Origin: Certhia americana
Lineage: Eukaryota; Chordata; Aves; Passeriformes; Certhiidae
Reading direction: 5' to 3'
DNA: 64,000 nt
Assembly (NCBI GenBank): GCA_018697195.1
Contig: CM031878.1
Location: 40,322,564 to 40,386,563, forward strand
Made by a program: the position numbers and the translations under genes. Each line of letters opens with the position of its first letter. Position 1 is the first letter of the stretch. The notes under the pieces are model-generated. The model was not told the origin of the DNA and searched no databases. It saw only the letters and a program-made list of their open reading frames with translations. Below, piece by piece: positions 1 through 17,850 of this stretch.

Positions 1-6369
<6,369 letters not shown>

Positions 6370-8767
6370 ACATCATCATGAACTTTTGCCAAATTTGTGG
6401 AACTATTAAATGTAAAATTTGTAGACACAAAGACTTGACTGCTTTCCAGTTTAACGAAAGCTTAAATGTCCCTGCGAACCCACAATCTCTGCCAGCAAAA
6501 CTGTTTTGTTCTGAGTAATAGAAACATGACACATTTTGTGTAAGAGAACTCCTTTTCTTGAAGGAAGTCAATGTTTGGGCAGGAGGGAGTTAAAAGCAAA
6601 GAACAGCTGCAAATTCAAGCTGTGTAAAGTTGATCTAGTATTGTAATCATTAATCTAAATTTTTTCATAGATTTTGACTTTTTCTTCAATCTTGCACTCA
6701 CTTGTTCAACTGCCACATGCAAGTGTAGTTTGATATTTTGATACGCCTTCTTTTGTAACATTAAATTTAATTTCTTGGATACTGGCAGTCCTTGTTTTCA
6801 GGGTTGGGACAGAGGTGACTTTTCTGAAAGGTTTAAACAGTATGTGCAGTATCAAGGAGTGCCTAACCCAAGTAACATCAATCTGCTGTGTTTCTACACT
6901 TTATTTCAAATTTAGCTTTTTAAGAACGTGCAGTGCGTGGAAATGCTTTTGCATTTTTTACTAGTCACAGGGCAGTAGGATATCAAGTGTTCTGATTATG
7001 CACCTTTCAGTGAAAAGGCTTTAAACTATAAAATTACATTTAATCTGTATAACCACTTAAGTAGAATATGCAGGTTCATGGCCCATATTTACAAGTTGTA
7101 GGAACCAGTAAAATACATGCAACAAGGCTGCCTTCAATCCTAAGTGTTGTACTTCTTTCTTTCTTTGTTATACACACTTCTTAGCAAAACCCAAGTGCTT
7201 GGTGCCACAACTTTAACAGTATATATGCTACTTCAGAAGACTTTAGACTACACATTGGCATCAGTAGTCTCTCATTTAATATCAAAACCTAGCAACCTGA
7301 ATGTTTGTGTGTGGATTTAGAAGCCTAACAGTAGTTAATATTTTACATGGTAAATACAATCTCACGCCAGGGGAGTGGGAGGGGTGTCCTTTTACAGTGA
7401 AGATGTAACTTTAGAGAAGGAGAAGCATTTGTTGCCTTCTGCTCAGTCTGTTGCATTCCCTTGTGTTGGTTTGCTTTAATAATTTTGGTACAAGAAGGCA
7501 TCTTCCCAGTTTATTCTTTTTCTGGCTTTTCCACATAAGGAGTGTCTGGACAAATCTACAGTTTAAACCTGTTGTTGCCTTTTGTGGTGTACATTGTAGT
7601 TGCTTTGAGGTATGCTGTTAACATTAATTTCATTCTATGAACACTAGAGTTCTGCATGCCAGTGGTGTACTATCTAATGGGAGCTATAGGCAGTCTCAGT
7701 GGTTCAGTCATCTGCATTAGATTGTGGATGTAAATAGCAGCCCACAACTGCAAAATCTTTTCATGGTTATAATCTTGCAAGATAGTTGTAAATGAAAATT
7801 AGGGTTTCTTAAGTGTGGCAGCTTTTAAACATAATGGAACAACAATTCAGCACAGCAACAAGGTTGTCATGTTACAATAAGGCAGAGCTCTGCAAGTTTC
7901 GAAGAACTGCTTCACAGAAGTACAGAATGTGAAGGACAGTTACTGTTGATGGAAGGAACAAATACCCTGATATCCAACTGTGTGCCATTAGTGGAAGAAT
8001 GCAGGAGAGGTGCTGTTAATCAGAGGACAGAGGTGCAGATGACCTCTGTTGTGGGTGTTCTTGATATTGAGGACTCAGTGGTTTAAGCCCCTTTCTGTCC
8101 ATTTTTTTGCCTGATTTCATATTTTAGCCTTAAGGCTTGTGCCTCATTATGCTGTTGAATGGTAATAAATACTCTCCGTATAAATATAATACCTTAATTC
8201 TTTGTCCATTGCTACTATATTGCATTATGTCCAGTATTTCATCATGGGCAACCAAAGGCAGGCTGTTGTCTTTCAGTGAATAGCTTCTCGATGCAGTCCT
8301 TATGCAGTAAGTACCTGAGTCGTAAATGTTTCTTGTGTTTGAACAAAGTGAGCAGATTTGCAACACAGCGTTTTCATCCTGCAGATCTGTAGTGTTTTCT
8401 ATTGACTCTTAAGAGTCCTGCATGTAAATCTCAAAGCTGAGCCTGGCTCCATGAGCCCAAGTCGATATTTGTGGCACAGGAATGAGTGAGTGTATTAATT
8501 ACACACGAGATACATGAATAACTTAGTACACTGAACTTGGGGCTATATATCTGAGGAATAAGAGGTTTGTTTTGAAATGTATGAGGTTTAGGTCTACTGG
8601 AACACTTTTAGCATTAGACTTGCATTTGTGGGTTTTCTGCAAGCCTATTGAATACACTATGTATTCTGACAATTAGAGTATAATCTACAAACTGTAAATT
8701 TCATGGTTGTTTTCTGATGTCCCCGTTGTCTGTTGCGTGGGGTATATTCTTTTTATTCTTTTCACTT

Positions 8768-8769
<2 letters not shown>

Positions 8770-8816
<47 letters not shown>
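8770..8816. repeat. Poly(T) tract, 47 bases
   Basis: An uninterrupted run of T inside the inferred SPIN1 3' UTR. It could be a true homopolymer or a sequencing and assembly approximation. Read on the minus strand it is a poly(A) tail-like run, but there is no recognisable retroposed body next to it. Confidence 0.95.
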
Positions 8817-8820
<4 letters not shown>

Positions 8821-9067
8821 GATAGCTTAAACCACAGTTTTGAGGCTTGAGACTAATTCCACTCCCTGCCCATCTGCTTTGGGCTTTGTTTTAGGCTCAT
8901 GTTTCAGATCTGCATGCAGTGCTTGCGTTACCCTGGTAACTAAATGTTGGTTCCTTGTTATAGGGGTTCAACATTACTTTCCAAAATCACATAGGGCTTG
9001 TGATGGCACAAGCCATTGATCTTTGTATAGAAGTTACTCACCTTTCACATTTACCTGCTGTAGTATT

Positions 9068-9098
9068 GTTGTATATTGTGTGTGTGCGTGTGTGTGAT
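9068..9098. repeat. (TG)n microsatellite, short
   Basis: Short TG/TGCG dinucleotide run (TATTGTGTGTGTGCGTGTGTG) in the SPIN1 3' UTR. Confidence 0.8.
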
Positions 9099-9909
9099 GT
9101 CAGGCTGCCATGTAAAACTTAAAAGGGAAAAAAAAAAACCAACCCAACTTAAATGCAGACCATCCTTTTTTGCATGCTTAGAGGGTTAGAACATTCAATG
9201 TAACAAACTAAAGTTGCATGTTAAAATGTTTAGGTTTTTGTTTTGTTCTGTTTTTATTTTGTGTTCAGTTTTTTGTGAATTTGCTTATTGTGCTGTTTTA
9301 ATGGTTGTTAGTAGGATTAAATGCACCGGTGAGATGAGCATAGTGCCAACGGAAGGTAATTTTCCAGTTGTATGTGTCATGCAGCATTTGAAGGGACCAT
9401 GTATTCTGTTAAAGAAAAAATAAAAATTCAGTTGAATAGCAGAACACTACATTCTTCTTCTTTCTTTTGAGTGCCAAACCCTAAGCTATGTTGGAGTAGA
9501 GATGGGGAAAACCCTTTTTGTTGGAATAAGGTAGAAGCATTCTTTAAATGGATTGTTTAAACATAGGGGCTTTATCTTCAGAGAGAATTTACTTGTTGCG
9601 TCAGGGAAAAGAATTACAGTAAAAACAGTTTCTGGTTCCTTGAAAATGCTGTGCTTTTTGTATTTTACATCATTAGTGCAATTTGGATGGTTCTTGGTAT
9701 GTGTATAGTTCAGAGGTCTTCGTGTTCACATTTTTAAATTAGGTAATGAATTCATCTTTAGAGCTTGGTTTCTTTATTTTTATTTTATTTTGAACAATGT
9801 AGACAGTTCCCTGTTCTCTGCATTTAGAAGTATAAACACTTTAAATTGTTACTTAATTCTGTAAGTAATTTTTATAATTATGATGTAACTCTATCCTTAA
9901 AACATTTAA

Positions 9910-9915
9910 AATAAA
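9910..9915 (+). terminator. SPIN1: Candidate distal SPIN1 polyadenylation signal (AATAAA)
   Basis: Canonical hexamer with a T-rich element about 30 bases downstream. It is the last strong hexamer before sequence that looks intergenic. Chosen by position and motif only. Confidence 0.5.
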
Positions 9916-9935
9916 CCCTTTATGTGCAACTTATG

Positions 9936-12900
9936 CCTGTAAACTTTGTTCTCATGAGCAAAACAGTGATGTTTTCAGATTATGAAGCAGTTTCTTCATT
10001 TTTCTGATTGAAAGGATTTATTATTTTAATGTTGATCCATGTATGCTGATATAATACTTGCCCTATGAAATATGTTTGCTTGCAAAGCCAAATTTTACTC
10101 TTTTTTCCAAACAAGTATAAGTGTTGGTAAGATGGAACTTGGCTATGAAAAAGCATACTGTTAAATTGTATATAACTAAACACAGAAAACTCCCCCCCAC
10201 CCCAGGGCTGTGTGGGTCTGTGAAGCAGTTACAGAGCACACAAAATATCTTGGTAGTGGGGAGCTGCAGAAATATTTGGTAGTGTTTTGGTGATATATTC
10301 ATTTGCTTTGAATTAAAACAATTTTAAATTTAATGAAGTGTATTTTACTGGTGATAAAAACCAAAGTTGATGGAAGTTGGAAGTGATGAGCAGAGAAGAT
10401 AACATCACCATGTTGTGGATTTTCTAAAGTCTTATAAGTTCTTGCGAAGACTTTATGTGGTTAAACTACTAAGGTAGGCTCTTCATGTTGAACAGGTTTT
10501 CTTTATTACTACCTCTTCATTGATAATAAAGGGTGCATGGCATTTAAAGGATGTGGTACAGTGGTGGACTTTGTAGTGCTAGGTTAACAGTTGGACTCAA
10601 TGATCTGTAGGACCACTTCCAATCTGAATTATTCTATGATTCTAAAACACATTTTTGGCTCCAAGCTCATTTAGTCATATACTGAAGAACATGGAGTATG
10701 TCAGAATGCATACCCAAGCCTCTTCCCTATGTTCAGCATCCATTTTATTGTATCCTGTTGCCCCTGACATTGCTCCCAGTGAAGATTTATATTGTGTACC
10801 TCTGTGATTAGGGAGAGTCTCAGACTTTGCTGTATCAGCTGCAAAAAGCAGTGTGTTTTATCTCTGTGGCCAGGCTGTTAAATTGTAGTTAAAAATAGAT
10901 ACACTAACAAGTTGCAACTAATGCCTGAACCTGTTCTCTATAATCCAACCTCTTTTTGGCGGCATCTCCTCTGTATAGAGGAAAAGAGAAGCTTTATGAA
11001 AGAAGCTTTATGAAAGCAAAGAAATTTTTGTTGATCACTGCAGTAATGAACTTACGCCTGAGAGCGGGTTACTTAAAAGCTCACTTACAAGCAGCTTAAA
11101 TGTCAGTGCTTTGTAGACAGTAACGTCCCTCAGACTGAAGAGGGTGGTAGGGGTCCTCTACTCAGAGCTATTGCTTTAATGCTGCTGTACTGTATTTTCA
11201 CATCTGTCAGATTCCTCCTTGTCTATATGAATAGATTTTTAGAAAAAAAAAATTGCTCCTAGTGAGTTGCTTTGACATCTTTTTTTATTTTATTTTTAAA
11301 TATTCATTCTGTAAGCAGTGGAGCCATTGATTGATTTCAGGGGATTCTGCTGTTTTCTGGAAAAGATAAAGTTCAGTAAGGATATTTTGGAGGAGGTTGG
11401 GCTGCTGCAATTAAAAGATCATTGTGGTCTAAAGGGAGAAGTAAAAATAGGTCAAAGAAATTACACGTGTGTTTTTTCATCCTCAAGCACTGGATAATAA
11501 AAGATTTTTACTATTTTACACACTTTAAAGAATTTTTTTTCAGTCTAAATTGTTTTTCTTTCACTAAGTTCCTTCCCTAGCATGTTACATCACTTAACCT
11601 CTTTGCCAGTATCAGTGTCTTACCATTTTAATTCATTTCAGGATTTGCAGCATGGGGAAGTTAGCAAGCTACTAAGCATTTTTTTCAAGCTGTGCTCTTC
11701 CCACTGCCTTGTGAGTTTCCTGACTTCCAAACAGGGCACAGAGATGCATATGCACAATGTACACCTGTAAACATACAACAGAAAGCAGCTGAGGTCTCAA
11801 CAGTGTAAGTGAGGTGGTGTCAACACTTCCCTGTTCTACATAGATGTTCATTACAGCTCTCTGCACATTTTTTTTCTGAAATCAGTTATGATTTGCTTCA
11901 CTTGTATGCAACTTGTGTGAATGGTTTTGCAACCTCACAGTTTAAAAACCTGTATGTTTTGACAGTGGTTTCACCCACCCCCATGCAATTAATCCTTAAT
12001 TTTGTTTATATTCAATGGAGTCTGACTTTACAGACCCTTTTTGAACATTTTGATGCCATTGTTCATCAGGTCTATAAACTGACATGTTCAAAGCTGACTT
12101 CAGTAATGAACATGGACATTTTCACATTTACTTTGATTTGCATAATTTTGTTACTTCCTAAGGATGTTCCACCCAGATCTGACAGATTAAAAAAAAAAAT
12201 CTACACAACTTTATTACTTTATTATTTTATTATTCTTTAAACCCACGTTCATGTTGATCAAAGTGAATCCAGACAGTGAGGAGAGTAGTCTTATTTTTGT
12301 CTTTCTTTTATGGAAGATTGCTCCAGTGTCAGGACAGCACTCATCTGAGTTTTGGGCTGATGCATTTTAGTCCTGTGGCACTAAATAGCTACACATGATA
12401 TATTTAGCTTTGAAATGGACTGGGGGATGACTGATTAAATTATCTTCATAAAGACCTTTACCACTGGATAAAAGCTGTCATTAATTTATTTGATTTTGCA
12501 ACACTGTTCACTAACTCCTAGCTATTTTTAGCTTACAGAGGCAGATGTCTAACTTAAACTTTCATTAATTTAATGAATTGCAAAACATTAACATTTTAAG
12601 CCAAAGGAACAAAATAAATTGGCACTAACAGCAGGCATAGAGAAGATAAAGTGATTCAAAGGTTATGCTTAAAGTGTTGGAAGAATGGCAAAGGCAATTT
12701 TTACAAGCAACTTTTTGATATGCCACATGTTTTGTTATGGAAATTTGAAACACTCTCTTGCAGGGAATCCTCAGTATTCTCAGGTATTTTTCATTTCATT
12801 CATCTTTATGCCATAAAGGAATGTCATTCTGCCTGACACGAAACTTTCTTCTTTTATTAGTGCAATTGAGTGTATAGTCTGCTGGTAGACAAAAAATTAA

Positions 12901-15080
12901 AAAGGGAGTTACAGTACAGTTTTCGGAAAAAGCGAGACAGAAAAGCTAACTGCTCTGATTCAGAACTTCTGATGGTAGCGGGGTAGATCTAAATAATAAA
13001 AGGACCCATTAGCTACTGATTGGGAACTGAGAATAAGATTTCATTCAAAAAAAATGGAAGAAAGAATAAAAGGAGGATGCTTACAATATATGAGAAATGT
13101 AATGTATTAAGTTCCACTGAGGAGAAAAGAAAATTAAGATTACAATAGGTAGTGCTGTAAATCCAAACCTTATCTTGGCCTTTAACTTGATTATTGCAAG
13201 ACTAGCAGTGTAGTGTACATAGGAGGAGATTCTTAGCTTCCATAGATTTATTTTAACACATGAAAACTGTTGTATTTAAAATATAATCAAATCAAATTAT
13301 GCAGGTAAATGGCCCAAAGTAACACCACATGTTCTCCAAATTCTAAATTTTTACTTTAGCGAATACCACTCTAGCAGATTACAAAACTACAACTACCTAA
13401 AATTACAACTAATTGTTAAAACATACTCTTCCAGATAATACAAAAGCATGAAATGGAGATCTGAATTGCTTCAAATTTTTAAAGAATACACTTGTGTGTG
13501 GAAAAAAATACCTAAAGAGTGCTAAAAACCTTACTTCAGAAAGCCTGTGATACACTTCATGCTTTGTTTTGAGATGTTCCTCTGTGGAGTATAAACATTT
13601 TTTGGCACTCAATGTAGGTTCAAGATTGCAAAGATAAGTGATGCTGATACTTGTGTCTTTTTGCGTCAATTAATAAAAAAATGAAGTATACATTGTGCTG
13701 CCAGTGGCAGAAATATGAAATTTCAGACATCTGCTTTTCTGTAAACTACCTGATTATATCACTAAAAACATTTGGAAATAACAAATGCAGCTTCAAAGTT
13801 TGTTTTGGTTGTTTTACTGGGATTAGTTAGTACTCTTAAATGGCAGAGTAAAGGTGGAGAACAAGTACCAGAGAAAATGGTGCTATGGAGTGGAAAAGTG
13901 ACTTGGCCAACTGACTGAAATCCTGAACTGTCTTTGGGATGGCACTGGGGTAGGAGGTTCCACAAGGTATGGCAGCAACCAATCCTGCTTTTTACTGGCC
14001 TTTGGACTAGAGCTGTAAGGGTATTAATACTTAGTTCTGAAGCAGTAATCCTTTATTGACTGGACCACATTTAAGGTTGGTCCTGGCCCATGCTCTAGTG
14101 CTCTCTTTGCCATGGGATTAACAACATAAGGAAGACTCTGTCTTGATGCTCTGGTTCTGGGGCAGTCCTGTCTGACCCCAAGACTCTTACTTCTATTCAA
14201 GATCCAGGGCCACCTCACAGGAAGAATTTCTGCCATAGCCACTTGGAGATGCAGAATGAAATGTGAATATGGAATACTTATGCTTTGAGGCTTTAATACT
14301 TAACTCTCTGTTTATGGAGACAACAGATCTAGCCTTCTAGTGGCAGGTGACAGGTACAGCATTGAGGTCCTTGCATTCCGGACCCAACTTTCTGCATCTT
14401 CACCATGTCCTGTTCACAGTAATCTGTTCCTGTAGCTTAGCCCCAGAAACGTCCCTGGAGCAGACATTTTTTCAGTTAGCAGCCTTACAATTTCCTGAAT
14501 ATGAAGATGATTGTGTTCAAATAATTCCTCTTCTGAATTGTTTCAGTCATAGAAAAAGTTTTGGGATTAAGTTACAGGGATGCAAGACTTTAAAATAGGG
14601 GCATTGAGTGTACATGTCAAGTGTTGGCAAAAGGGAGGCTGTAGGAGCCGCCTCTGTGAGAAAACAGCTGGCACTGCTGTTGTATAGGATACAGCCAGCC
14701 TGAACAGTCCCACTACAGGATACTGCTGATCACATTAGCCAAACAGTGTTGTTTCTGGAAAGCATATTAGGGAAAGGGTACAAAATGCTGCAAGATAGCT
14801 GTGAGAAAAAAGTGAGACCATGTCAGAGCAACAGCCCTGCAGACACCAAGGCTAGCGCAAAAGAAGGGGAAGAAGGTGTTCCAGTCATTGGAGCAGAGTT
14901 CCCGGAGCTCTGTTCAATCCAGGTTAATCCCATAAGAGCAAAGAAAGTCTCTTGGTGTATAAAGGAAAGAATGTATGAAGCTGGAAATCGACCCCAAAAC
15001 CGTGATTAAACCAAATGAGGTTAGATGTTGTGTGAAAAAAAATTTGTATAATATAAAAAGGCAATAGAGAACTACAGACG
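9936..15080. other. Intergenic stretch, AT-rich
   Basis: No gene is supportable here. It holds one CR1 fragment (10540-10645) and a short direct duplication of AGAAGCTTTATGAA near 10988-11017. Short reading frames on both strands lack splice context or any family resemblance. Confidence 0.6.
10540..10645 (+). mobile_element. CR1 LINE 3' fragment
   Basis: Matches the 3' end typical of avian CR1 elements: a GTTGGACTCAATGATCT block, then a CCACTTCCAATCTGAAT block, ending in ATTCTATGATTCT. Severely 5'-truncated, as most CR1 copies are. The left edge is approximate. Confidence 0.8.
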
Positions 15081-15084
15081 TGAG

Positions 15085-15130
15085 GTGAGGGGGGAAGGGA
15101 GGGAGGGAGAGGAGGGTAGGGAGGGAGAGT
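15085..15130 (+). repeat. GGGA-rich purine tract
   Basis: Imperfect (GGGA)n/(GGGAGA)n tract with G on the + strand. It has several GGG runs separated by one to three bases, so it can form a G-quadruplex on paper. Confidence 0.85.
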
Positions 15131-15505
15131 GGTTATTTGACCGTGACAGATTATTGGCATGGTGAGTTCTGGCGGGACGTTAGTTGATTGATGAGGCTGA
15201 TGTTCTGTCCTTGCGTTATGGTCAGGGATTGATGTAAGGGGAGATTGATAGGATTTAGATTGTATAGATTGAATCGTAGATGTATTTGCAGGTTTGGTCT
15301 AATGTCGGAGGCATGTTGCATAGGTCGAATTTTTTTCCTGTCTGTTGCTTGCCTTTCTTTATCCTATCTCTATTTCATTTCTTTTCCCCCGTTAACGCGC
15401 TTTTGTTCCTTTCGATCTTTTCCCACGGCTAACAAATTTAATAGACAGGAGGACTTTGAGAGTATCAACACCCCGTCCGAGTAACAAGTTTGTGTCTCGT
15501 TTGAC

Positions 15506-15575
15506 GGGAGGGAGGGAGGGAGGGAGGGAGGGAGGGAGGGAGGGAGGGAGGGAGGGGAGGGAGGGGAGGGAGGGA
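15506..15575 (+). repeat. (GGGA)n microsatellite, ~70 bases
   Basis: Near-perfect GGGA repeats with a few GGGGA interruptions. This is a strong G-quadruplex and triplex candidate. The glycine/arginine- or proline/serine-rich reading frames it produces on both strands are artefacts of the repeat. Confidence 0.95.
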
Positions 15576-15951
15576 AAAAGAAGCATGTGCAGGGAGAGAG
15601 TGACAGGGTTTAGGGGGAAGTGTATCACCCGTCCAGACTAAAGTTTTCTCGTTGCACCCCTCCATCTGGTCTTCTTGGTGATGACGGTACGCTGTGGGTG
15701 CCATGCAGCCACGCCGAAATGAACAGAATCCCAGGATGAATACAGGTTTTGGGCAGGCGGGAAGGCCCAGGTGCCTGCCTGGCAGGGGCCAGTTCGGCTC
15801 TGTCCCTCACACCGCTGTGTGCTCGCTGCATCCCGCTGCAGAGCTGCGGGGCCTGGGCACCTCCCGGGGCCTTTTCCCGGCCGGAGCAGCGCCGTGTGCT
15901 CGGTGCGGGGCCGCTGATCGGGCCGAGGGGCCCCTCAGCCGGGCTGTCCTG

Positions 15952-16420
15952 CACAGCACAGCACAGCACAACACAGCACAGAACAGCACAGAGCACAGCA
16001 CAGAGCACAGCACAGCACAGCACAGCACAGCACAGCACAGCCCAGCCCAGCACAGCACAGCACAGCACAGCACAGCACAGAGCCCAGCACAGCCCAGCAC
16101 AGAGCACAGCACAGCACAGCACAGCACAGCACAGCACAGCACAGCACAGCACAGCACAGCCCAGCCCAGCACAGCACAGCACAGCACAGCACAGCACANN
16201 NNNNNNNNNNNNNNNNNNNNNNNNNNNNNNNNNNNNNNNNNNNNNNNNNNNNNNNNNNNNNNNNNNNNNNNNNNNNNNNNNNNNNNNNNNNNNNNNNNGC
16301 CCAGCCCAGCCCAGCCCAGCCCAGCCCAGCCCAGCCCAGCCCAGCACAGCACAGCACAGCCCAGCACAGCACAGCACAGCCCAGCACAGCCCAGCACAGC
16401 CCAGCCCAGCACAGCACAGC
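15952..16420. repeat. 5-bp minisatellite (CACAG/CCCAG)n containing assembly gap
   Basis: Tandem pentamers, mostly CACAG with blocks of CCCAG and occasional AGAGC phase slips, lie on both sides of a run of N. Because the unit is 5 bases and lacks stop codons, several frames on both strands stay open across it; none is a gene. The true array length is unknown. Confidence 0.97.
16199..16298. other. Assembly gap, exactly 100 N
   Basis: A run of 100 N, the conventional size for a gap of unknown length, inside the pentamer minisatellite. Confidence 0.99.
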
Positions 16421-16744
16421 TCGCTGCCTCTCCAGCGCCCTTTCCCCGCAGCCGAACCGCTCTGCCCGCCCTTTGGGGCCGGGGCCTGTGCGGGCCCAGC
16501 CACCGGGAGCGCCGGGGCTGCGCTCGGCACTGCCAGGGGGAACCCTGTGCTCGGTGAAGTTACCCTGCTCCACCAGCCCTGACCTGTTACTGGGGCTTTT
16601 CTTCCTCGGCGAGCAGCGAAGGGCCTCGGCCAGGAACCCATTCAGGGTGTGCTGGTGTTCTCTGCGGCCTTTGTAATACAGCTTTTTGCTATAATAGGCA
16701 AAGGTCCTTCATGAGAATGTTTAAGTCATAAACTATATTTCAGT

Positions 16745-17676
16745 TTCTAACAAGCCTGTGGTCCAGTCCATGGTGAGGCAGCTGTGTCCCCACAGCCCAT
16801 GGGGTACCACTGAAGAACAGAGAAACACAGTGCAGTCACTGGAAGACCTCACCAGGTAGATGTGACCTGGAGGAAGCTGTGGTCTGTGGAAAGTCTGTAC
16901 CGAAGCTGACTCCAGGCAGTACTCATGGCAGTGTGGACAAGAGCCCACACTGGAGCAGTTTTTCTCACAGAAACTGCAGCCCAATAGGGACCCAATACTG
17001 GTGCAATCTGTTCCTGCAGCCCATGGAATAGGCCCACACCGGCGCTGGGGAGAAAAGTGAAAAGTGTGAGGAGGAATGATGAACAGTAGCCATCAACCAA
17101 AACTCAAAAAGTTCTGGTTAAACACGAGGAAGAACTTGATGTTGAGGATAGCAGAGCACTGGCACAGGCTGACCAGGAATGTCATGGAGTCCCCCTCTCT
17201 GGAGAGGGGCTTTCCTGTCTCGCCTACTCTAGTTGACTGGCCTTGGCAGACTTTGGACTGGATGATCTCCAGAGGTCCCTTCCAACTCTCAACAGTTTTG
17301 TTAACATGAAGGAGCAGCAGACATGGAGTATCATGAACAGATCATAGCCCCTATTTTCCAGTTCCCTGCACCAGCTGGGCAGGAAGAAGAGTTAGAAAAT
17401 TCAGGAGCAAAGCTGAGCTTGGGAAAAAGACGGGTGGGAGTAAGCTATCTTTGGCTTGGTCTTCCTTTGTTACCATCCTACTCCTATTTTAATTTGCAAA
17501 AATTTAATTTTCCCTTGGTTAAGTCCATCCTACCTTCAATGGTACTTAGTAAATAATGTTTATGTCTTCATCTCAACTGAAACATTCTCATTTTTCTCTC
17601 CCAGTTCCATTGAGGGGTGGGACTGTGAGAGCAACTGAGTGGGCTTCTGACAGTCATGCAAGGTTAACCCACCACA
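16745..17676 (+). mobile_element. Degraded endogenous retrovirus LTR, split by a CR1
   Basis: The left part (about 16745-17090) has repeated blocks of the form CCCATGG...CACACTGGAGCAG. The right part (about 17305-17676) runs from GAAGGAGCAGCAGAC, through a T/A-rich section, to a terminal GGTTAACCCACCACA. The order and wording resemble an avian LTR family I recall, whose 3' end reads GGGTCAACCCACCACA. The two halves are separated by a CR1 fragment. There is no coding sequence. Both outer edges are approximate and the family assignment is from memory. Confidence 0.6.
17094..17303 (+). mobile_element. CR1 LINE 3' fragment, inserted in the LTR
   Basis: Contains the characteristic CR1 3' blocks in order: GTTCTGGTTAAACACGAGGA, AGCACTGGCACAGGCTGACC, GGAGTCCCCCTCTCTGGAGA and TGGATGATCTCCAGAGGTCC. 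It is 5'-truncated and lacks the terminal ATTCTRTGATTCT repeats. Confidence 0.85.
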
Positions 17677-17770
17677 ATAGCATAAGGATTTATTCTGCTC
17701 AACAACCTTATGTATGATTTCTCTTTTCCTTCCCCAAGATTTTCTATGTAACTGAAAATGATAAATGAAA

Positions 17771-17850
17771 ATTCATAAAATGTCTCAGATTGGAAGAGGC
17801 TGTAAGTTCATCTAGTTCCAAACTCCCACCATGGCCAGGGATGCCCATGA
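17771..17850 (-). mobile_element. CR1 LINE 3' fragment, minus strand
   Basis: Reads as the reverse complement of a CR1 3' end: an ATAAAATGTCTCAGATTGGA block, then TTCATCTAGTTCCAAACTCC and CATGGCCAGGGATGCC. Short and diverged. Confidence 0.7.

Larger units (their letters stand above)
6370..9935 (+). other. SPIN1: SPIN1 3' UTR (end inferred)
   Basis: About 3.5 kb of AT-rich sequence without coding potential follows the stop codon, in keeping with the long 3' UTR of vertebrate SPIN1 mRNAs. Canonical AATAAA hexamers occur at 8164-8169, 9419-9424 and 9910-9915. The last is followed by a TTTGTTCTC element and is the best candidate for the distal end; earlier ones could give shorter transcripts. 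A Pumilio-type motif TGTAAATA is at 7729-7736. Long T and TG tracts are annotated separately. The true cleavage sites need transcript data. Confidence 0.6.
15760..16650. promoter_or_regulatory. GC- and CpG-rich block, possible CpG island of unknown gene
   Basis: The sequences flanking the minisatellite (about 15770-15950 and 16420-16640) are rich in G, C and CpG, in strong contrast to the AT-rich surroundings. That is what an unmethylated promoter island looks like, but I see no coding exon attached to it. It could equally be a GC-rich expanded-repeat locus. Confidence 0.4.

Noticed and set aside
15392..15704. Proline/serine- and arginine/glycine-rich frames over the (GGGA)n tract
   Set aside because: They are translations of a simple repeat with no family resemblance and no splice context.
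15625..16641. Long open frames on both strands (up to about 338 codons) across the minisatellite
   Set aside because: The 5-base unit has no stop codons in several frames and the frames run through the N gap. The products are Cys/Ala/Val/Leu or Ser/Thr/Ala/Gln repeats with no conserved domain.
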